From Sequoia sempervirens (taxonomy: Eukaryota > Streptophyta > Pinopsida > Cupressales > Cupressaceae): a DNA stretch of 64,000 nt. The stretch lies in contig VDFB02296740.1 of the NCBI GenBank assembly GCA_007258455.2, forward strand, positions 1 through 64,000, in the 5' to 3' direction. Every line of letters begins with the position of its first letter. Within the stretch, counting starts at the first letter, position 1. This document shows, one piece after another, positions 21,829 through 34,079 of the stretch. The position numbers were made by a program, and so were the translations under genes. The notes under the pieces are model-generated. The model searched no databases, was not told the origin of the DNA, and saw only the letters and a program-made list of their open reading frames with translations.

Positions 21829-24800
21829 CTAAGTAGGCGGTGGAGCGTAATCTAGGCGAAACTCCAATCACATGTGATTTGCTCCTTGCCTTGCCCACGA
21901 GATTTTTCTCCAAGCAACCAAGGAATCCTACGTGCTCTGGATCAAGGTGGAGAAAGTAGAAGTGTTCTCGAAATCATCTTGTACGAAGGTCTTCACCTCA
22001 GAAAAGAAAGGCACCAGCCTACCCCTCAAATTATCAACATTTACCTCATCTGGATTCAACCGCCTAGCAAATATGGCCTCAAAAATATTTTGAACTCCAT
22101 CAATGATATTGGCCATTGCCCATTCTGGTTGAATACGCCCTGTACTAACGATCAAGACTAAACCCGTCCACCATGATTCTTTGAACAATACCATCTAAAT
22201 CATACATCATTCTCACGAATGACCCCTCCATCAATCGACAGCCATGAAAGGGCACGCCTCAAAGCCTCAAGACGCTGAATTACCTTGCTCTGATAAACAG
22301 AAGCATTTTCCCAAGCCTGATCAACTGCCTCCATCCGTGCCAAAATACTGGAAGCCTACTGAAAAGAAAAAGCAAGGTCCTCCATAAACTTTTACGTCAC
22401 CGTACGAACTCCATGACCCATATACGCCTCATGCCATCTTCCCCTAACTCAACAAATACATTGATGAACTCTCTGTTATCTTTCTTTGGAAGCTCTAATA
22501 CTGATCACTTGCGAGAACGAGACAACTGCTGCACATATCCAATCAAGGCCTTATGCTCACGTTTCAACTTCTTGTACTTTCCTTCCTTCTTGAATAATCT
22601 GTCCTTGAGGGCGAGGTAGGAGTTATCACACTCCTCTACAATCTATGCGCTAGTGGGGCGTCCTAAATCCAAAGTTGTGACCAAGTAATTCTCTAGCACT
22701 GCTTCATCTCGGTCACAATCAACCTGTGGCACGGCTACGTGAAGGGTACGAGAACCATCCTCATCAGTTGATATCTTCGAAAACTTTCGTGCTCTCTTCT
22801 TCTGTGGAGGTGCACTGATCCTGTTCAAGAACTCTTCCATTTGAACTGCTGGATCAATCTCCTCGCTAGGGCTTCTCCTCATCCTATCCTTAAGCCAATC
22901 AGGCACTGTATATTGTATATCAAAGGGCCGCTGCTCTTGTGCCTCTACTTCTCGAACCTGTTCAACCTCTATATCATTCTGGTGAGGCTCATCATCCTCA
23001 AGTGGCTGAGTGTCTCCTGAAACTATATCATCATCATCCTCCATAGCCGCCTCTAACTCTTGCTGAAATTGAGGGTCAGTAGTAGTCCCCTCATCATCCT
23101 GCTGATCAACTCTACTAGGTGCGTTGACGCTCTGACCAACTGATTCTCTCCATGGTGGCTGATTATTTTCCTGTACTACTTGCACCTGATTCAATGCATT
23201 CCTCTGATCAGCAAACAAAGAAACCTCCTATATACTTGGAGAACGCGTCTCCAATGGCGTGGGCAACTCAACTACAACTCGTGGAGGTTCGGCCGAATGG
23301 GCTCTGCCGAACTGGCTCTCCTTTTGGACTCTGGACCTCATGTGATCATTTCTTTCTGCCGGGTGGGTGTCCTGTGATCTCCCATCAAATTGTAAGTCAA
23401 AGCAATTGACCTACTCTTCAACCTGCTCACACGCCTGTCAACCCATGCTCTGGTAAATGTCAGGACCGAGAATAGAAAGTGTGTCCAAGTCGACAACCTA
23501 GTTCGACCAATCCAAGGAGCGACGGAGTATCTCTCACTGTTGCATGCTGGATGGACAAATCCATGTCTTCATTCACCCAGTGGAACGGAACAACTTCACA
23601 CTCCCTAATCATGTTAATTGTGTGAGAGAACATTCTTTTCCGACTTCAATCTCATCTGATGCATCAGCCCAATAATCCTCAATATTTGCCTTGTGTTTAA
23701 ACTCTTCTGACAGTACCCATTTGATGTTATTATGTGGATCATAGTGCTGTCGGCTGGTGTGATGAAAAGTGATAAAATTGAAGCTCACTCTCGGCTTCTC
23801 TGGCTACCTGTAATGAAGGACACACTTCATCTGAATTGCCCATGACAATTGGGAAGTCAACACCTCCCTTCTTCTTCTTCTTTTGAATTTTATCGTAGGC
23901 AACCAATTGCCTAGATATCTCTAACATTAAAATCCTATTGGTTGGGTACTTAGGCAGCCTATATGGATATGATGAAAAACCTTGTAGCCTTATGTAAGAA
24001 AATTTCGGAAACTGTATAAACCAGCACCCATACCTTTCAATCAATTCTTGCGCCTCTCTCGAGATTCTGTGTTGCATCCGCTCCTAAAGCAATCTCGTGA
24101 TATGCATGGTGAAGGCGTCATTGACACGCTTGTAATGAGTTGTGCTTGCCAGGTGCAACTGCGGACAAGCCTCATGGATTTTAAACTGGTGAGAGCCACA
24201 ACCAACAGGTTCCTTGTAAGAAATTCCTCTATACTTCGTCATACGAGCCAGCATGTAGATGATGTAAGAGCTCATATAGAACGTCTTTGTCCTTCTCAGG
24301 CTCAGGAGCTGCTCATGCAGATTGTCACTGATCATCTCGGCCCAGTTGACGTAGTCTTTTCCTTCCAGCATGAGGTTGATGTAGTAGAACATCCAGGGCT
24401 CGAAAATGAAAGACTGAGGGCAACCTCCAACTCTGCTCAGCATCATAATAAGGTCACAATACTCTTGCTTCAAGTCATTTGCTATGATTTGTCTTCGCAG
24501 CTTCGTACGAGAAGGCTTGGGATTGATCATCTAGTGAGTGTTGATTGTCTCTGTGCATCTTTCGAATGCAGAAGCATACATCCGCTCAGCTCGCTCTCTG
24601 GATTTGTAAACCATATTCCTGTGCACTGGAATTCCAAAAGCTTCACCAATAGCTGAAGGAGTGAGGTTAGCGAGCACTTGTCCATCTGGTGACATAATTG
24701 ACCTGTGATCCTTCTCATAGCAATTGGCGCACTCCATCATCAGCTCTGAACACTAAATGGCTGGTGGGAAACCAGCAACTGCATATAATCCTCTTTGAAC

Positions 24801-25016
24801 AATATTGTGCGAAGTGTTCGAAGGTTGATGACTTCCAATCCCCAACATTCTGTTCTTGAAAGTTTCAAGGTTGATGGAGCCCAAGTTGGTATCTGTCAGC
24901 TTGCCCAACTTCGAAATGAATTTTGACTTTGGCATAAATGTCTTGCTCAGCTTCTTTATAACCGCTTGCCTGGATGCACCATTGTTGTCTTTGCCAGTCG
25001 CCCTTGCCTCAGCCAT
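21829..25016 (-). pseudogene. C1 LTR-encoded ORF remnant (unknown protein, C family)
   Basis: A decayed copy of the C3 ORF. It starts at ATG 25016 (MAEARATGKDNNGASRQAVI), keeps one frame with a few stops through about 23739, then shifts frame before 23218 and again before 22194. Recognisable blocks are the N-terminal domain (motifs LTPSAIGEAFGIP, FEPWMFYYIN, FYMSSYIIYMLARM), the WFIQFPKFSYIRLQGF block, the acidic linker (22643-23218) and the C-terminal helical block (21928-22194). A TAG at 21829-21831 coincides with the TAG ending the C3 frame, which suggests the authentic terminus. Function unknown; see C3. Confidence 0.75.
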
Positions 25017-26619
25017 CTCAGCTTCTTCTCTTCAACAGATTTTGAACTTCAATACTTAGAAAAGATTTCTAAGTAAGCTTTAACTTCAGCAACTTAGCAA
25101 CTTCAATCAACAATTGTAAATTCGTACTTCAGCAAGTTTGCACTTCACTAACTTCAGTAACTTCGCTCTTTGAATTCACACCTCTTCAATTTCAAATCAG
25201 CAAGTTCGCACCTCAATATACTCTTCTTACTTCAAGGCATCCTCAGCTTCAGCAATATGATCTTCTTCAAGGTTCAGCAATAGTTCTCTTTAAGTCAAAA
25301 CTTCTTCAATCAACCTTTAGCAAATTCAAATTTTAGTCACAAGAACTTCCAACGCCCTTCACCCAGCAACCATCAGCAAGTAAAATTTTGAGCTTCTTCA
25401 ACAATTGCAGCTACAAAAAAATTCGAACTTCTTCAGCACTTTAGTCTTCAACAACTCACTGCAATGTCTAACTCAGAGCAAATCGAACTCCTTCAGCTGT
25501 GAAAAAGAAGTGAGAAACTTCTCAATTTTATAGCCAAAAATCGAATTCTAGAAGGTGCCAATTATAGCCAGTACATTAAATTTCCACCACTCCACTTCAA
25601 GAATTCAAATTTCCCTCTCTGGTATTTCTGACACTTGTCCGAGAATCTCAACCTTCTAGAAGTTCAACTTTGACTGGCATCTTTTGAATTCACTTTCAAA
25701 TTTTTTTTAATTTAAACTCATCAATTTAACAATTTCTATTCGCCAGCTGAAGCTTTGCCTTGCAATTTTTTAAATTTGAATCATCTCTGATGCTCTGGAA
25801 AATTCATCTGTGAAGAATTCGATCGAAATCATCTAGGCAATTCACTTCAAATTCGTTGTCTGGAGAAATTTATCTTGAAAACACATTTTATTCACTTTGC
25901 CTTAGAAAATTTTAAAATTTACCCTTAGGAAAACTCACAATTCGAGCACCAATTAAATTCTTCATGCTGAAGGTCCTGGCAAAGTGCAGAAGACATGGAA
26001 ATCCATCTGTCATCACAAATGTTCAGTACCCAAAAGAAAATTTTATCCGAAACGCGATGAATCCATGGGTACACAACAAACGGGTTCATTTAATTTTTTT
26101 AAATTTTTAAACCTTAGAAAAATATTATTCCACCAGTTTGAATCCGTTCTTCATCTGTGATCATCCTGTTGCTCAGACTTGAGAAATTTTAAATCATCTT
26201 GCATTGTCATCATCCTGGCTCTGTCACTGGAAAATTGCTCGTGTCTCAGGAAAATTCACCACCTTGAGTTCTAGGCGTATTTTCTAAGGAAGAAAATACT
26301 TTGCCTTAGAAAAATTTTAAATCACTTTGAAAATTTTGCCTTAGAAAAAATTTTGCCTCGAAAGTTTTTTATATTCAACTTTGATCACTTTGCCTGTGAG
26401 AAAAATTTATTTCACTTAGAAGGTCCTCCTGCAAGCACATCATATTTAACTTCCATCATCTTCAATGCCTTAAGAGAAATTCATTATATTGCAACTCCAA
26501 CGCCTTGCAATCTTGTTCTCACCACCTTGCATTTTATTTCACACTTGGAAAATATTTTCACTTGAAGTTCCAACACCTTAGCAATATTCATCACATCATC
26601 TTATATTTCATCTCACCAC
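25017..26619 (-). other. C1 leader between motif array and ORF, no gene seen
   Basis: Serine/leucine-type low-complexity DNA rich in AACTTC, CAGCAA and TTTTAAATT. It matches the C3 leader in outline, but the 152-bp tandem array of C3 (51336-51826) is not present in ordered form. No supported coding frame. Confidence 0.6.
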
Positions 26620-27390
26620 CCTAGGCGCATAGCATACTTGAAGAAAATTAAAACCACACCTAGCATTTTGTTTCACCTCACACGCCTTGGAGTATTTTAC
26701 TCACCTTTTACCTCATTCACCACCTTACCTTCACTTTTACCACCTTCAACTTGGGCGCATTTTGGCTAGCATGGAGGATGACTCTTCAACTTCCCGTTTT
26801 TGTCTTCACTTGACCTCATTTGGGCACATTTCCACATAGGTGAAGGATGAAAATTGTTGACTTGTTGACCTCTTTGAACTTGGGCGCATTTAGATGGGTG
26901 AGGAGGACGAATTCCTTTGACTCCTTTGACCTTTTGTTGCATGGGCGCATTTTTCATGTAGAGGAGGATGAAACTTATAACCACGTCCTTTTGTGACCTT
27001 TCAACTTCTCCTTTTTGTCCTTACATGCCTTGTTTTGGGCGCATTTTGCCATGGGAGAAGGATGAAACATGTTGACTCATTTGACTTTCTTTCATTTTGG
27101 CGCATTTCCACCTATGTGCAGGATGGGCGCATTTGGAGGGTGGTGGAGGACGAGTTCAACACTTAGAAAAATTTTGCTATTCAACTCTCAAGGTGGGCGC
27201 ATTTTGGCATAGCTACAGGATGAAAATTGTTCACTTTCTTTGACTTTCCAAGCATGGGCGCATTTTAGCCTAGGAGGTGGACGAAGTCTCATACTTAGAA
27301 TTTTTTTATGCTTCTTCATCAACTTGGGCGCATTTTGCCATGGCTGCAGGATGAAGTCCCAGACTTAGTCACTTTTTTCCTCGTCTTCGC
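26620..27390 (-). repeat. GCGCATTT motif array in C1
   Basis: About ten spaced copies of (T)GGGCGCATTT followed 5-15 bp later by GGAGGATGAA or a near match, at roughly 60-100-bp intervals (for example near 26753, 26882, 26943, 27037, 27196, 27254 and 27327). The same array is in C2 and C3. Confidence 0.85.
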
Positions 27391-29599
27391 CAGTTTATCC
27401 ATGCCCTGCTATTTATAGTAAGTCTCGATTTTTTGCATCTCTGAAGCTCGAGGCGATTTGGGGGAATTTCAAACCTTTGCATCCTTGTGCTTGTTACCAC
27501 CAGCCTTTGCTATTTTAGGTCATTTTACTATTTTTTAATATTCTGAAGGCGATTTATATAATAATGCTTGCTTGCTTATAGCTCCCTTTGCTCAAGTTAA
27601 CTTGGCTCCCAGATGACGTGCTCCTCTATGTGACCTGCCTAAACATTAGGCGCATACCTGTTGATTTACTATTTTGCTTTGTTTCCAAAAATGACTTACT
27701 ATAAATAGTATTAAATTATCGTTTTGACTTCAAATTTTACGGCCAGATAGCTTGAAAGTCTGATATGATGGTTTACACGGTTTCAAAATTGTCAACACCC
27801 TTCTTTTGGTCGGTGGAAACCCTAATTGCTACGCATGCGTGCTCAGATGATCTCTGTTTGTCTTCGTTTCTGCTGCATTGCGATTAGCTCGTGATTCTGA
27901 AGTGCTGGGAGGTGGCTGCCGGGACGCACCTGCTAAAAATAGTAAGTTCCTTACTGAGTGATCATCTCCATTTGCATGTCACATCACTGCGTAGCTCGAA
28001 AACCCACCAAGAATATGTTGACTGCAAAAACCGACATTCAAACCCTAAAAATAGCCTCGGAAAATTTGGACTCTAAGAAGTTATGTGGTTTTGCATGTTA
28101 CACCATTGCGAAAGTCTCGAGAAAAACCCACGAGAAGGAATGTCCGGACATGCAAGAAAAACTACGCATCTAGCTAAAATTTGCTAGAATGTTGAATTGT
28201 TAAAATAGAGAAATTAGATGGTTTAAACCCAAATTTTGCACAAACAACTTTGATGTGCCCAGATGCGGTGTGATTCTGATTTCAAAAATCTTGACGGATT
28301 ACTGTAATTGCATACTTACTAAAATAGTAAGTACTAGATTTGATGAAAATTTGTTACGAGCTGTTGGAGCTTCTTGACAACAATGTTAACTGTTTTCACT
28401 TTGTCCTTTATGTTCAAGCCTCAGATGACCGAGGAAAGATGAAACCCTAATTTTCAGACTTGGTCAATTTCTGCTTAAAAGCTCAATAGCAGGCACAATC
28501 CTCGAAAGGCAGGCATCGGAAAAGAGGCAGAGAGAAGGAGAGGGAAAACTGGTAAAGACCGAGAATGGAGCAAAATTGAGGTCCCCATTTTTAGATGATA
28601 GGCGATGTGAGTCTATAGGAGCCTCAGGGCTCTGAAACCTAATTCTTTTCCCTCAAGAAAGGCGTCACTCTTCAAACTGTTTGACTTTAATGAAATTCAT
28701 CTCTTCAAGATAGGCGTCCAACTTAAAGCTTCAATTTTGACCTTAATAAATATAAAATTACCTCAATGAGGCGCCACCCCTTAAGGACCACCTTTTTAAC
28801 ACAACATTAAGTTATGAGACTAGGCCAAGGGGGTATTATAACATTAAAATATAACATTATTTAAATCAAATGAACTTATCTCTTCGAAAATGCACCCCAA
28901 GGCCAAATTTGAACAAACCAACTGAGTCGACTGAAGAGGAAAGCCAACTGTGCCGAGAACGACAGGACCACTGCTAGAAATAGAATTTACTAAAAATAGT
29001 AAATTCTTGAAGGTGCTCAGAATGCCAAGAAGAAAACACCACTGCGAAGCTCTCTGAAAACCCAGAAAGAATCCGCCATTCAATCATCAATTCACGAGCA
29101 ATAGCAACCTCCAAAACACGAAACCCTAATTTCACCTTCCGAGTAGCCTACGGGTCTCCGAAATAGGCCAACGGTCAACTGAAAAGATCATGCTCGAGAA
29201 GGGGACATTACAAGGAGGAACTCCTATCCGAAGTATAGGTTGAAAGACAATCCATTAGACAATAACAAACGACAACCGTTAATAACAAATATCCAAGGAG
29301 GAGGAACCCCTATCCGAGGAGGGAAATAAAACAACAAGCTATTTAAACACAAGGACGTTATGGAAGAACTCAAATCCTTAGATCAAATTGCATGTTCCTT
29401 TAGATTTCTTTTCTTCAATCTTTCTGAACGAATAACAAAGATTGGGATAGCAAAGGCACGAAATCATTCACAATTACAATCAACTAGTGAGCTCTCATCC
29501 AAGAGTGAACAAATATTCGCTTTCAAAGCTGTTGGCAATAATGGTGCAACAATTTTGCATAGCAAGTAAGGGTTAAACAAATAATGAGCCCAAGGCTCT

Positions 29600-29607
29600 T
29601 ATTTATA
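29600..29607 (-). promoter_or_regulatory. TATA box of D1
   Basis: Minus-strand TATAAATA followed by AGAGCC, conserved in D2 (30475) and D3 (45936). Confidence 0.65.
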
Positions 29608-30058
29608 GAACTCAAAGGAGTGGGCAACCCCAAAATCTCCTTGAGTTAACAATGAGTTCTTGCCAATCAATTAGCAAGATTTATTCCTAAAAAGGGGGAA
29701 CAAACAGTTAACTAGAAATCTACTTCAGTTAACTGAAACTAAACAAAAAGTCAACTGGAAACTACTTCGATTGACTGCAACAAGACTAAAGGTGAATTTT
29801 AATACAAAGTATCCCTCCAAAATAGACATCCACGTTTAATTGAGATCTGAGATCCACAAATTATGGAAGCTAATTAGACGTCCTTAATCAGTGGGATCTG
29901 ACAATGCATGATTTGTGGGATGTGGAGTTAACTTGGAAAGGGGCATCAAGTTAACTCCAATTACATTTAATGTCTTCTTGAGTTGACTTGGAAAGAAGCA
30001 TCAAGTCAACTTTAAGTATCATAAATAACATTTGGAGGGTAGGACGTCCTTGGTGCCT

Positions 30059-30413
30059 TTACAACTCACCATTAGTGAACAGTGTTTCTATCCATTCGTT
30101 GACTTCTTCAACCTCGGGGGAGTTAATGCTCTGCAAAATGATGACATGGCGCTTGAGCATTACTTCACGTGTTGTGAGCTGATGCTGGAAGTCTATACAC
30201 TGGGCAGCTGCCTCATCGAACTTGGTTGACAAAGCTGCCACCTTGGCTAACTAGCAACCGTTTGGATTATCAAGGAAGGTATTGCAGATGATATCTCTGA
30301 ACTGATTTTATACAGTAACCATCTCAATGTATTCTCCTCCCTCGCATTGATATTCTATGTGAGGGAAGGATATTACCAACATTCTTGCAAAGTTGATAAT
30401 ATTGGCGACCACC
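30059..30413 (-). pseudogene. C-terminal end of the D LTR-encoded ORF (D1 copy)
   Basis: The minus-strand frame ends ETLFTNGEL followed by a stop at 30059, the same ending as in D3 (46398), so the stop is probably authentic. Predicted helical sequence with KFDEA and MLKRHVIILQSIN precedes it. Everything upstream of 30413 is missing because D1 meets inverted D2 there. Function unknown. Confidence 0.6.
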
Positions 30414-30474
30414 CCAAGCTCATTGTTTAACCTTTACTTGCTATGCAAAATTGTTGCACCACTCCTTTGAGTTC

Positions 30475-30482
30475 TATAAATA
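30475..30482 (+). promoter_or_regulatory. TATA box of the D2 LTR
   Basis: TATAAATA followed by AGAGCC. It lies between two copies of a ~44-bp block containing CCTTTACTTG and TGCAAAATTGTTGCACC (about 30417-30460 and 30489-30540), so the promoter sits in a local duplication made at the inversion junction. Confidence 0.65.
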
Positions 30483-30945
30483 AGAGCCTTGGGCTCATTG
30501 TTTGTTTAACCTTTACTTGGTATGCAAAATTGTTGCACCATTGTTGCCAACAACTTTGAAAGTGAATATTTCTTCACTCTTGGATGAGAGTTCATTGGTT
30601 GATCGTAATTGTGCTTGATTTCGTGCCTTTGCTGTCCCAATCTTTGTAATTCGTTCAAAAAGCGTGAAGAAAAGAAATCTAAAGGCACATGCAATTTAAT
30701 CTAAAGGATTTGAGTTCTTCCCTAACGTCTTTGTGTTTAAATAGCTTGTTGTTTCATTTCCCTCCTCGGATAGGGGTTCCTCCATGGATATCTGTTATTA
30801 ACGGTTGTTGTTTGTTGTTGTTTAATGGATTGTCCTTCAACCTATACTTCGGATAGGGGTTCCTTCTCCTTAGCAAGTTTGTCGGCCAAGACATCGTAAT
30901 TTGTTGATTCTTGTAAGTCGTGTCCTAGCCCATACCTCGGATAGG

Positions 30946-30950
30946 GGTTC
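30946..30950. repeat. TSD of C2, left (GGTTC; right copy AGTTC at 34989-34993)
   Basis: Four of five bases match. The uninterrupted site is visible in D3 (45542-45570, reverse complement GGATAGGGGTTCCTCCTCC), which confirms the insertion point. Confidence 0.8.
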
Positions 30951-31964
30951 TGTTGTGACCTTTTTCACACCTCGCCCCATTGCAAATGGGGACCCCCTAA
31001 TTTTGGCTTTGCTTTTGGTTTGATGTTGGTTTGTTTTTGCTGTTGTCTCTCTCTCATTCTGTCTATCTTTCCGAGACATTCCCTTCATTGAGCTTAAATG
31101 TAAGATTTGGCCAAGTCTGAAATTAGGGTTTTGAACTTCCTTATTAATCTGTGGTCAAGCAAGATGAATAAATTGAAAATTGAGCTTAACATTGCTATCA
31201 GTGTGCTTCCAGCAGGTCTCCACTGAAATTTCATCTAATTCTGACAACTTACTATTTTTAGTAAGTGTGCAATTACAGGCAATCTGTCAGCATTTTTTGA
31301 GATTCCGACAGTCACACGGCATTCAGAGCGCATCAGACTACTCGTATGCAAAATTTGGCCAACGGGCAACTTATTTTTAGCGGTCGACTTAGGCACAAAT
31401 TTTGAGAATTCGAGATCTGAGAGTTTTCTTGCATGTCTAGATATTCCTTATGGGTTTTTCGAGACCTTCACGATGGTATAACATGCAAAGCAAGATGACG
31501 ACTTTCAGAGTTCAGCCTTCCGAGGCTATTTTTAGGATTTGCATGTCAGGGTTTCTTTTGCATGTCGGATGATTCTGGTGGGTTTTGAGAGCTTTGCGAT
31601 GGTACGACATGCAAATGGAATGTCCTTTCGGTAAAGACTTACTATTTTAGCGGAGTGCGTCCGTGCGTAACTGTGATTCAAAGAATCTGTTGTCGCGGTG
31701 CTGCGAAATGAGCAAGCAGTCTTTTGATACATCTTGAGCGAATTAGGGTTTTCAACCCGAACGCTGAAAAAAAGGGCCAAAAAGTTAATTTTCGAAATTG
31801 AACTGTAACCCTTGTGATGCGGCATCCTTGAGCTGCTCTATTTGTGAAATTTCAAGTCAAGCGGAGCGCCTGTTATAGTAAGTCATTTTGAAATATAGGC
31901 TAAAATCGTAGCTCAAGCTCTCATGTTGGAAAAGTTTCTAAGTATAAAACTCGTCCTCCTCTCA

Positions 31965-32890
31965 TGCCAAAATGCGCCCAAGGAAAAGTTGGTGAAAGAT
32001 ACATGCATGAAATTTTCTAAGTGTAAATTTTCATCCTCCTCCACTAGTAAAATGCGCCCATGCTAAGAGGTTCAACAAGAGAAGGTCAAAAGGGTCAAAG
32101 ATGCTCATCCTTCTCCACACTTCAAATGCGCCCAAAGGAAAATAGGGAAATAAAAAAAATTCTAAGTGTTGAGGATATCCTCCTCACCCATCAAAATGCG
32201 CCCATGCAAGAATGAGCTGGAAAAAGTCAAAGAGTCAACAAAGTTTATCCTCCTCACATAGTAAAATGCGCCCACCCTCAAGCATAACATGCATGAAATT
32301 TTCTAAGTATGAAATTCATCCTCCTAGAGGCATCAAATGCGCCCAAAAGAGGGCATGTGGAGACAAAAATGGAGAAGCTTAAGAGTCACAAGTCAAGGTG
32401 TTGAAAAGATTCCTCCTTCTACACAAGCAAAATGCGCTCATCCTCTTGCCTATGTGATATGCGCCATGTAAAGGGGTGAATGTGGAGTGAAAAGTGGTAA
32501 ATAAAGAATGAGTATGCTAGGAAATAATAGAGAATGTTGCCTAAGGCGTTGGAGCCAAGTCCACCTCAGCAAGTGAAATGCGCCAAGTGCAAGGTGTTGA
32601 TAAATATTGCTAAGGCGTGGGAATTTAGATGTCTCTCAAGGGTGAATAAAATACAAGGCGTGTGAAGTGAAGTATGCTAGGCGTAATTTTATCCTTCATC
32701 AAGTATGCTATGCGCCTAAAGTGAAGTGGAAGGGTGGTGGAATAAAGTTGATGAGAGAAAATATTGCTAAGTGGTGAATAAAGATGTTAGGCGTGGATTC
32801 AAAATATATCCTTCATGATAAATAAATACGCCCAAGGTGATGGAAGTGAAGTAAAATGTGCTAGGCGCCTTCATGAAAAATTTCCAAGTC
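31965..32890 (+). repeat. AAATGCGCCCA motif array in C2
   Basis: The reverse-complement form of the C1/C3 array: TTCATCCTCCT...AAATGCGCCCA repeated about eight times at 60-100 bp, then degenerating into single TGCGCC or GGCGT motifs. Confidence 0.85.
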
Positions 32891-34072
32891 AAGTTTCCAC
32901 CACTGGCAAATGAGCGTGGATGAAACAAAACAGGCAAGGAGAACAGAGTTGAGTAAAATTTCCTAAGGCAAAATTTTCAAGGTGATCCAAATTTTTTCTA
33001 AGGCAAAGTATTTTCTTCCTTAGAAAATACGCCTAGAATTGCAAGATGATGAAATTTCCTGAGATGAGTAAATTTTGTCGAAGATGAAGATGCTGGCATT
33101 GCAGGTCAGAGCAACAAGAAATGTTCACATATATGAAGAACGGAATCAAATTTGTTAAGAATATTTTCTAAGGTTCAAAATTCAAAAAAATTAAATGAAC
33201 CCGTTCGTTGTGCACCCATGAGTTCGACGCGTTCTGAAGGAAATTTTCTTCTGGGTATTGAAGATTATCAATGAGGAATGGATTTTAAGGTCTTCCACAG
33301 CTTGCCGGGGATTTCGGGATGAAGATTTTTGATGGGCACTGGATTGATGAGTTTTCCTAAGGGAAATTTGAAAATTTTCTAAGGCAAGGAATAAAACGTG
33401 TCTTCAAGATAAAATTTGCCTTGGTGGATGAATTTGAAGGTGATCGCCTAGATGATTTTTGATCAAATTCCTGATGAAAGGATTTTTCTCGAGCCTGAGT
33501 TGGATGAAATATCAGAGTGAAGTGCACCAGGCAGAATGCAAGATGGGTTGGAAAATTGGCTAAGGCATGAAGAATTTGAGGATGAAGTTGGCTAAGGAAA
33601 AACGATGAACTCTTGGAAATTAGAGCGTGAGAATCCTGGTAAGTAAGTTGAATTTATATTACGAAATGTTCTAATTCTCTTCTCCGCAGGAGAAATGTCG
33701 AAGCCAGCGCACGATGACTTGAAGAGGTGAAGCACGATGATATTACAACCTTCGGAGGAAGATAAAGTTTTGAGTTTCACATGAAGGAAGAAAAGTTGCA
33801 AAAAGTGGCTAAGTGTTGAGACTTAGTATGACTCAAGTGTCAAAGAAGAAGTTGAAGAGCAACATCAAGAAGAAGATCAAGAGCAGTGTGAACGCGTCTA
33901 CAAACGGGAATCTTCTAGAAGGATGGTGGCCATTAATTGCTCATTTATTGCCCCACTCCTCTTGGTGGCGGTTTTTAGGGTGAATCTTGTTTAGGGCTGA
34001 GGTGGCACAATCTGGGCCATCCAGCCGATTGTAATCTGAGCCGTCCGTTGGACTTGGCCATCTATAAAAGGG

Positions 34073-34079
34073 GGAGTCC
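34073..34079 (+). promoter_or_regulatory. TATA box and adjacent hairpin of C2
   Basis: TATAAAA followed directly by GGGGGAGTCCCCC, a five-G/five-C stem with a 3-base loop. Identical in C1 and C3. Confidence 0.7.

Larger units (their letters stand above)
20645..28609 (-). mobile_element. C1: family-C giant LTR with ORF remnant, ~20 bp trimmed at its 5' end
   Basis: Read on the minus strand it starts near the GCCCC..ATCGCC block (28609), lacks the terminal TGTTGTGACC, and ends ATGCGGTCATAAAAATCACATCAACA at 20645 (shown here only to describe the end block; the last bases are CATCAACA). It is collinear with C3: leader with GCGCAT motif array (about 26620-27390), ORF remnant (21829-25016), TATA box and R/U5. 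There is no second copy of its ends, so it behaves as a single giant LTR. Flanks AGACC and AGTCT do not form a clean TSD, consistent with a small end deletion. Confidence 0.8.
19323..29212 (-). mobile_element. B1: solo LTR of family B, split by C1
   Basis: The outer ends are TGAAATATACTGAGCC (19323) and GGGGACATTACA (29212), the reverse complement of the B LTR ends. The B parts are 19323-20644 and 28610-29212, about 1.92 kb together, the expected length. A 5-bp TSD flanks the whole. No PBS or coding region is present, so it is a solo LTR left by LTR-LTR recombination, into which C1 later inserted. Confidence 0.87.
18783..30413 (-). mobile_element. D1: minus-strand D LTR, interrupted by B1 (which holds C1)
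   Basis: D1 sequence proper is 18783-19322 and 29218-30413. Its terminal segment (TATTGGCGTTTAAATTAGCACC) matches the D3 LTR end at 45104. It follows D3 collinearly to about 30413, ending in GATAATATTGGCGACCACC, and there meets inverted D2. It carries the D TATA box and the last part of the D LTR-encoded ORF. Small plus-strand ORFs in this stretch are shadows. Confidence 0.85.

Noticed and set aside
28610..28614. TSD for C1 (AGACC against AGTCT)
   Set aside because: Only three of five bases agree and the C1 end is trimmed, so no TSD is claimed.
29360..29569. Plus-strand ORF repeated at 45673-45912 and, inverted, at 30506-30694
   Set aside because: It is carried in all D LTR copies but is antisense to the D transcript, covers the region around the TATA box and start site, and is broken or shifted between copies.
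33636..33735. Intron-like GTAAGT...CCGCAG with ATG after it in C2
   Set aside because: The frame after the ATG closes within about ten codons and the block is not present in C1 or C3, so no gene can be supported.
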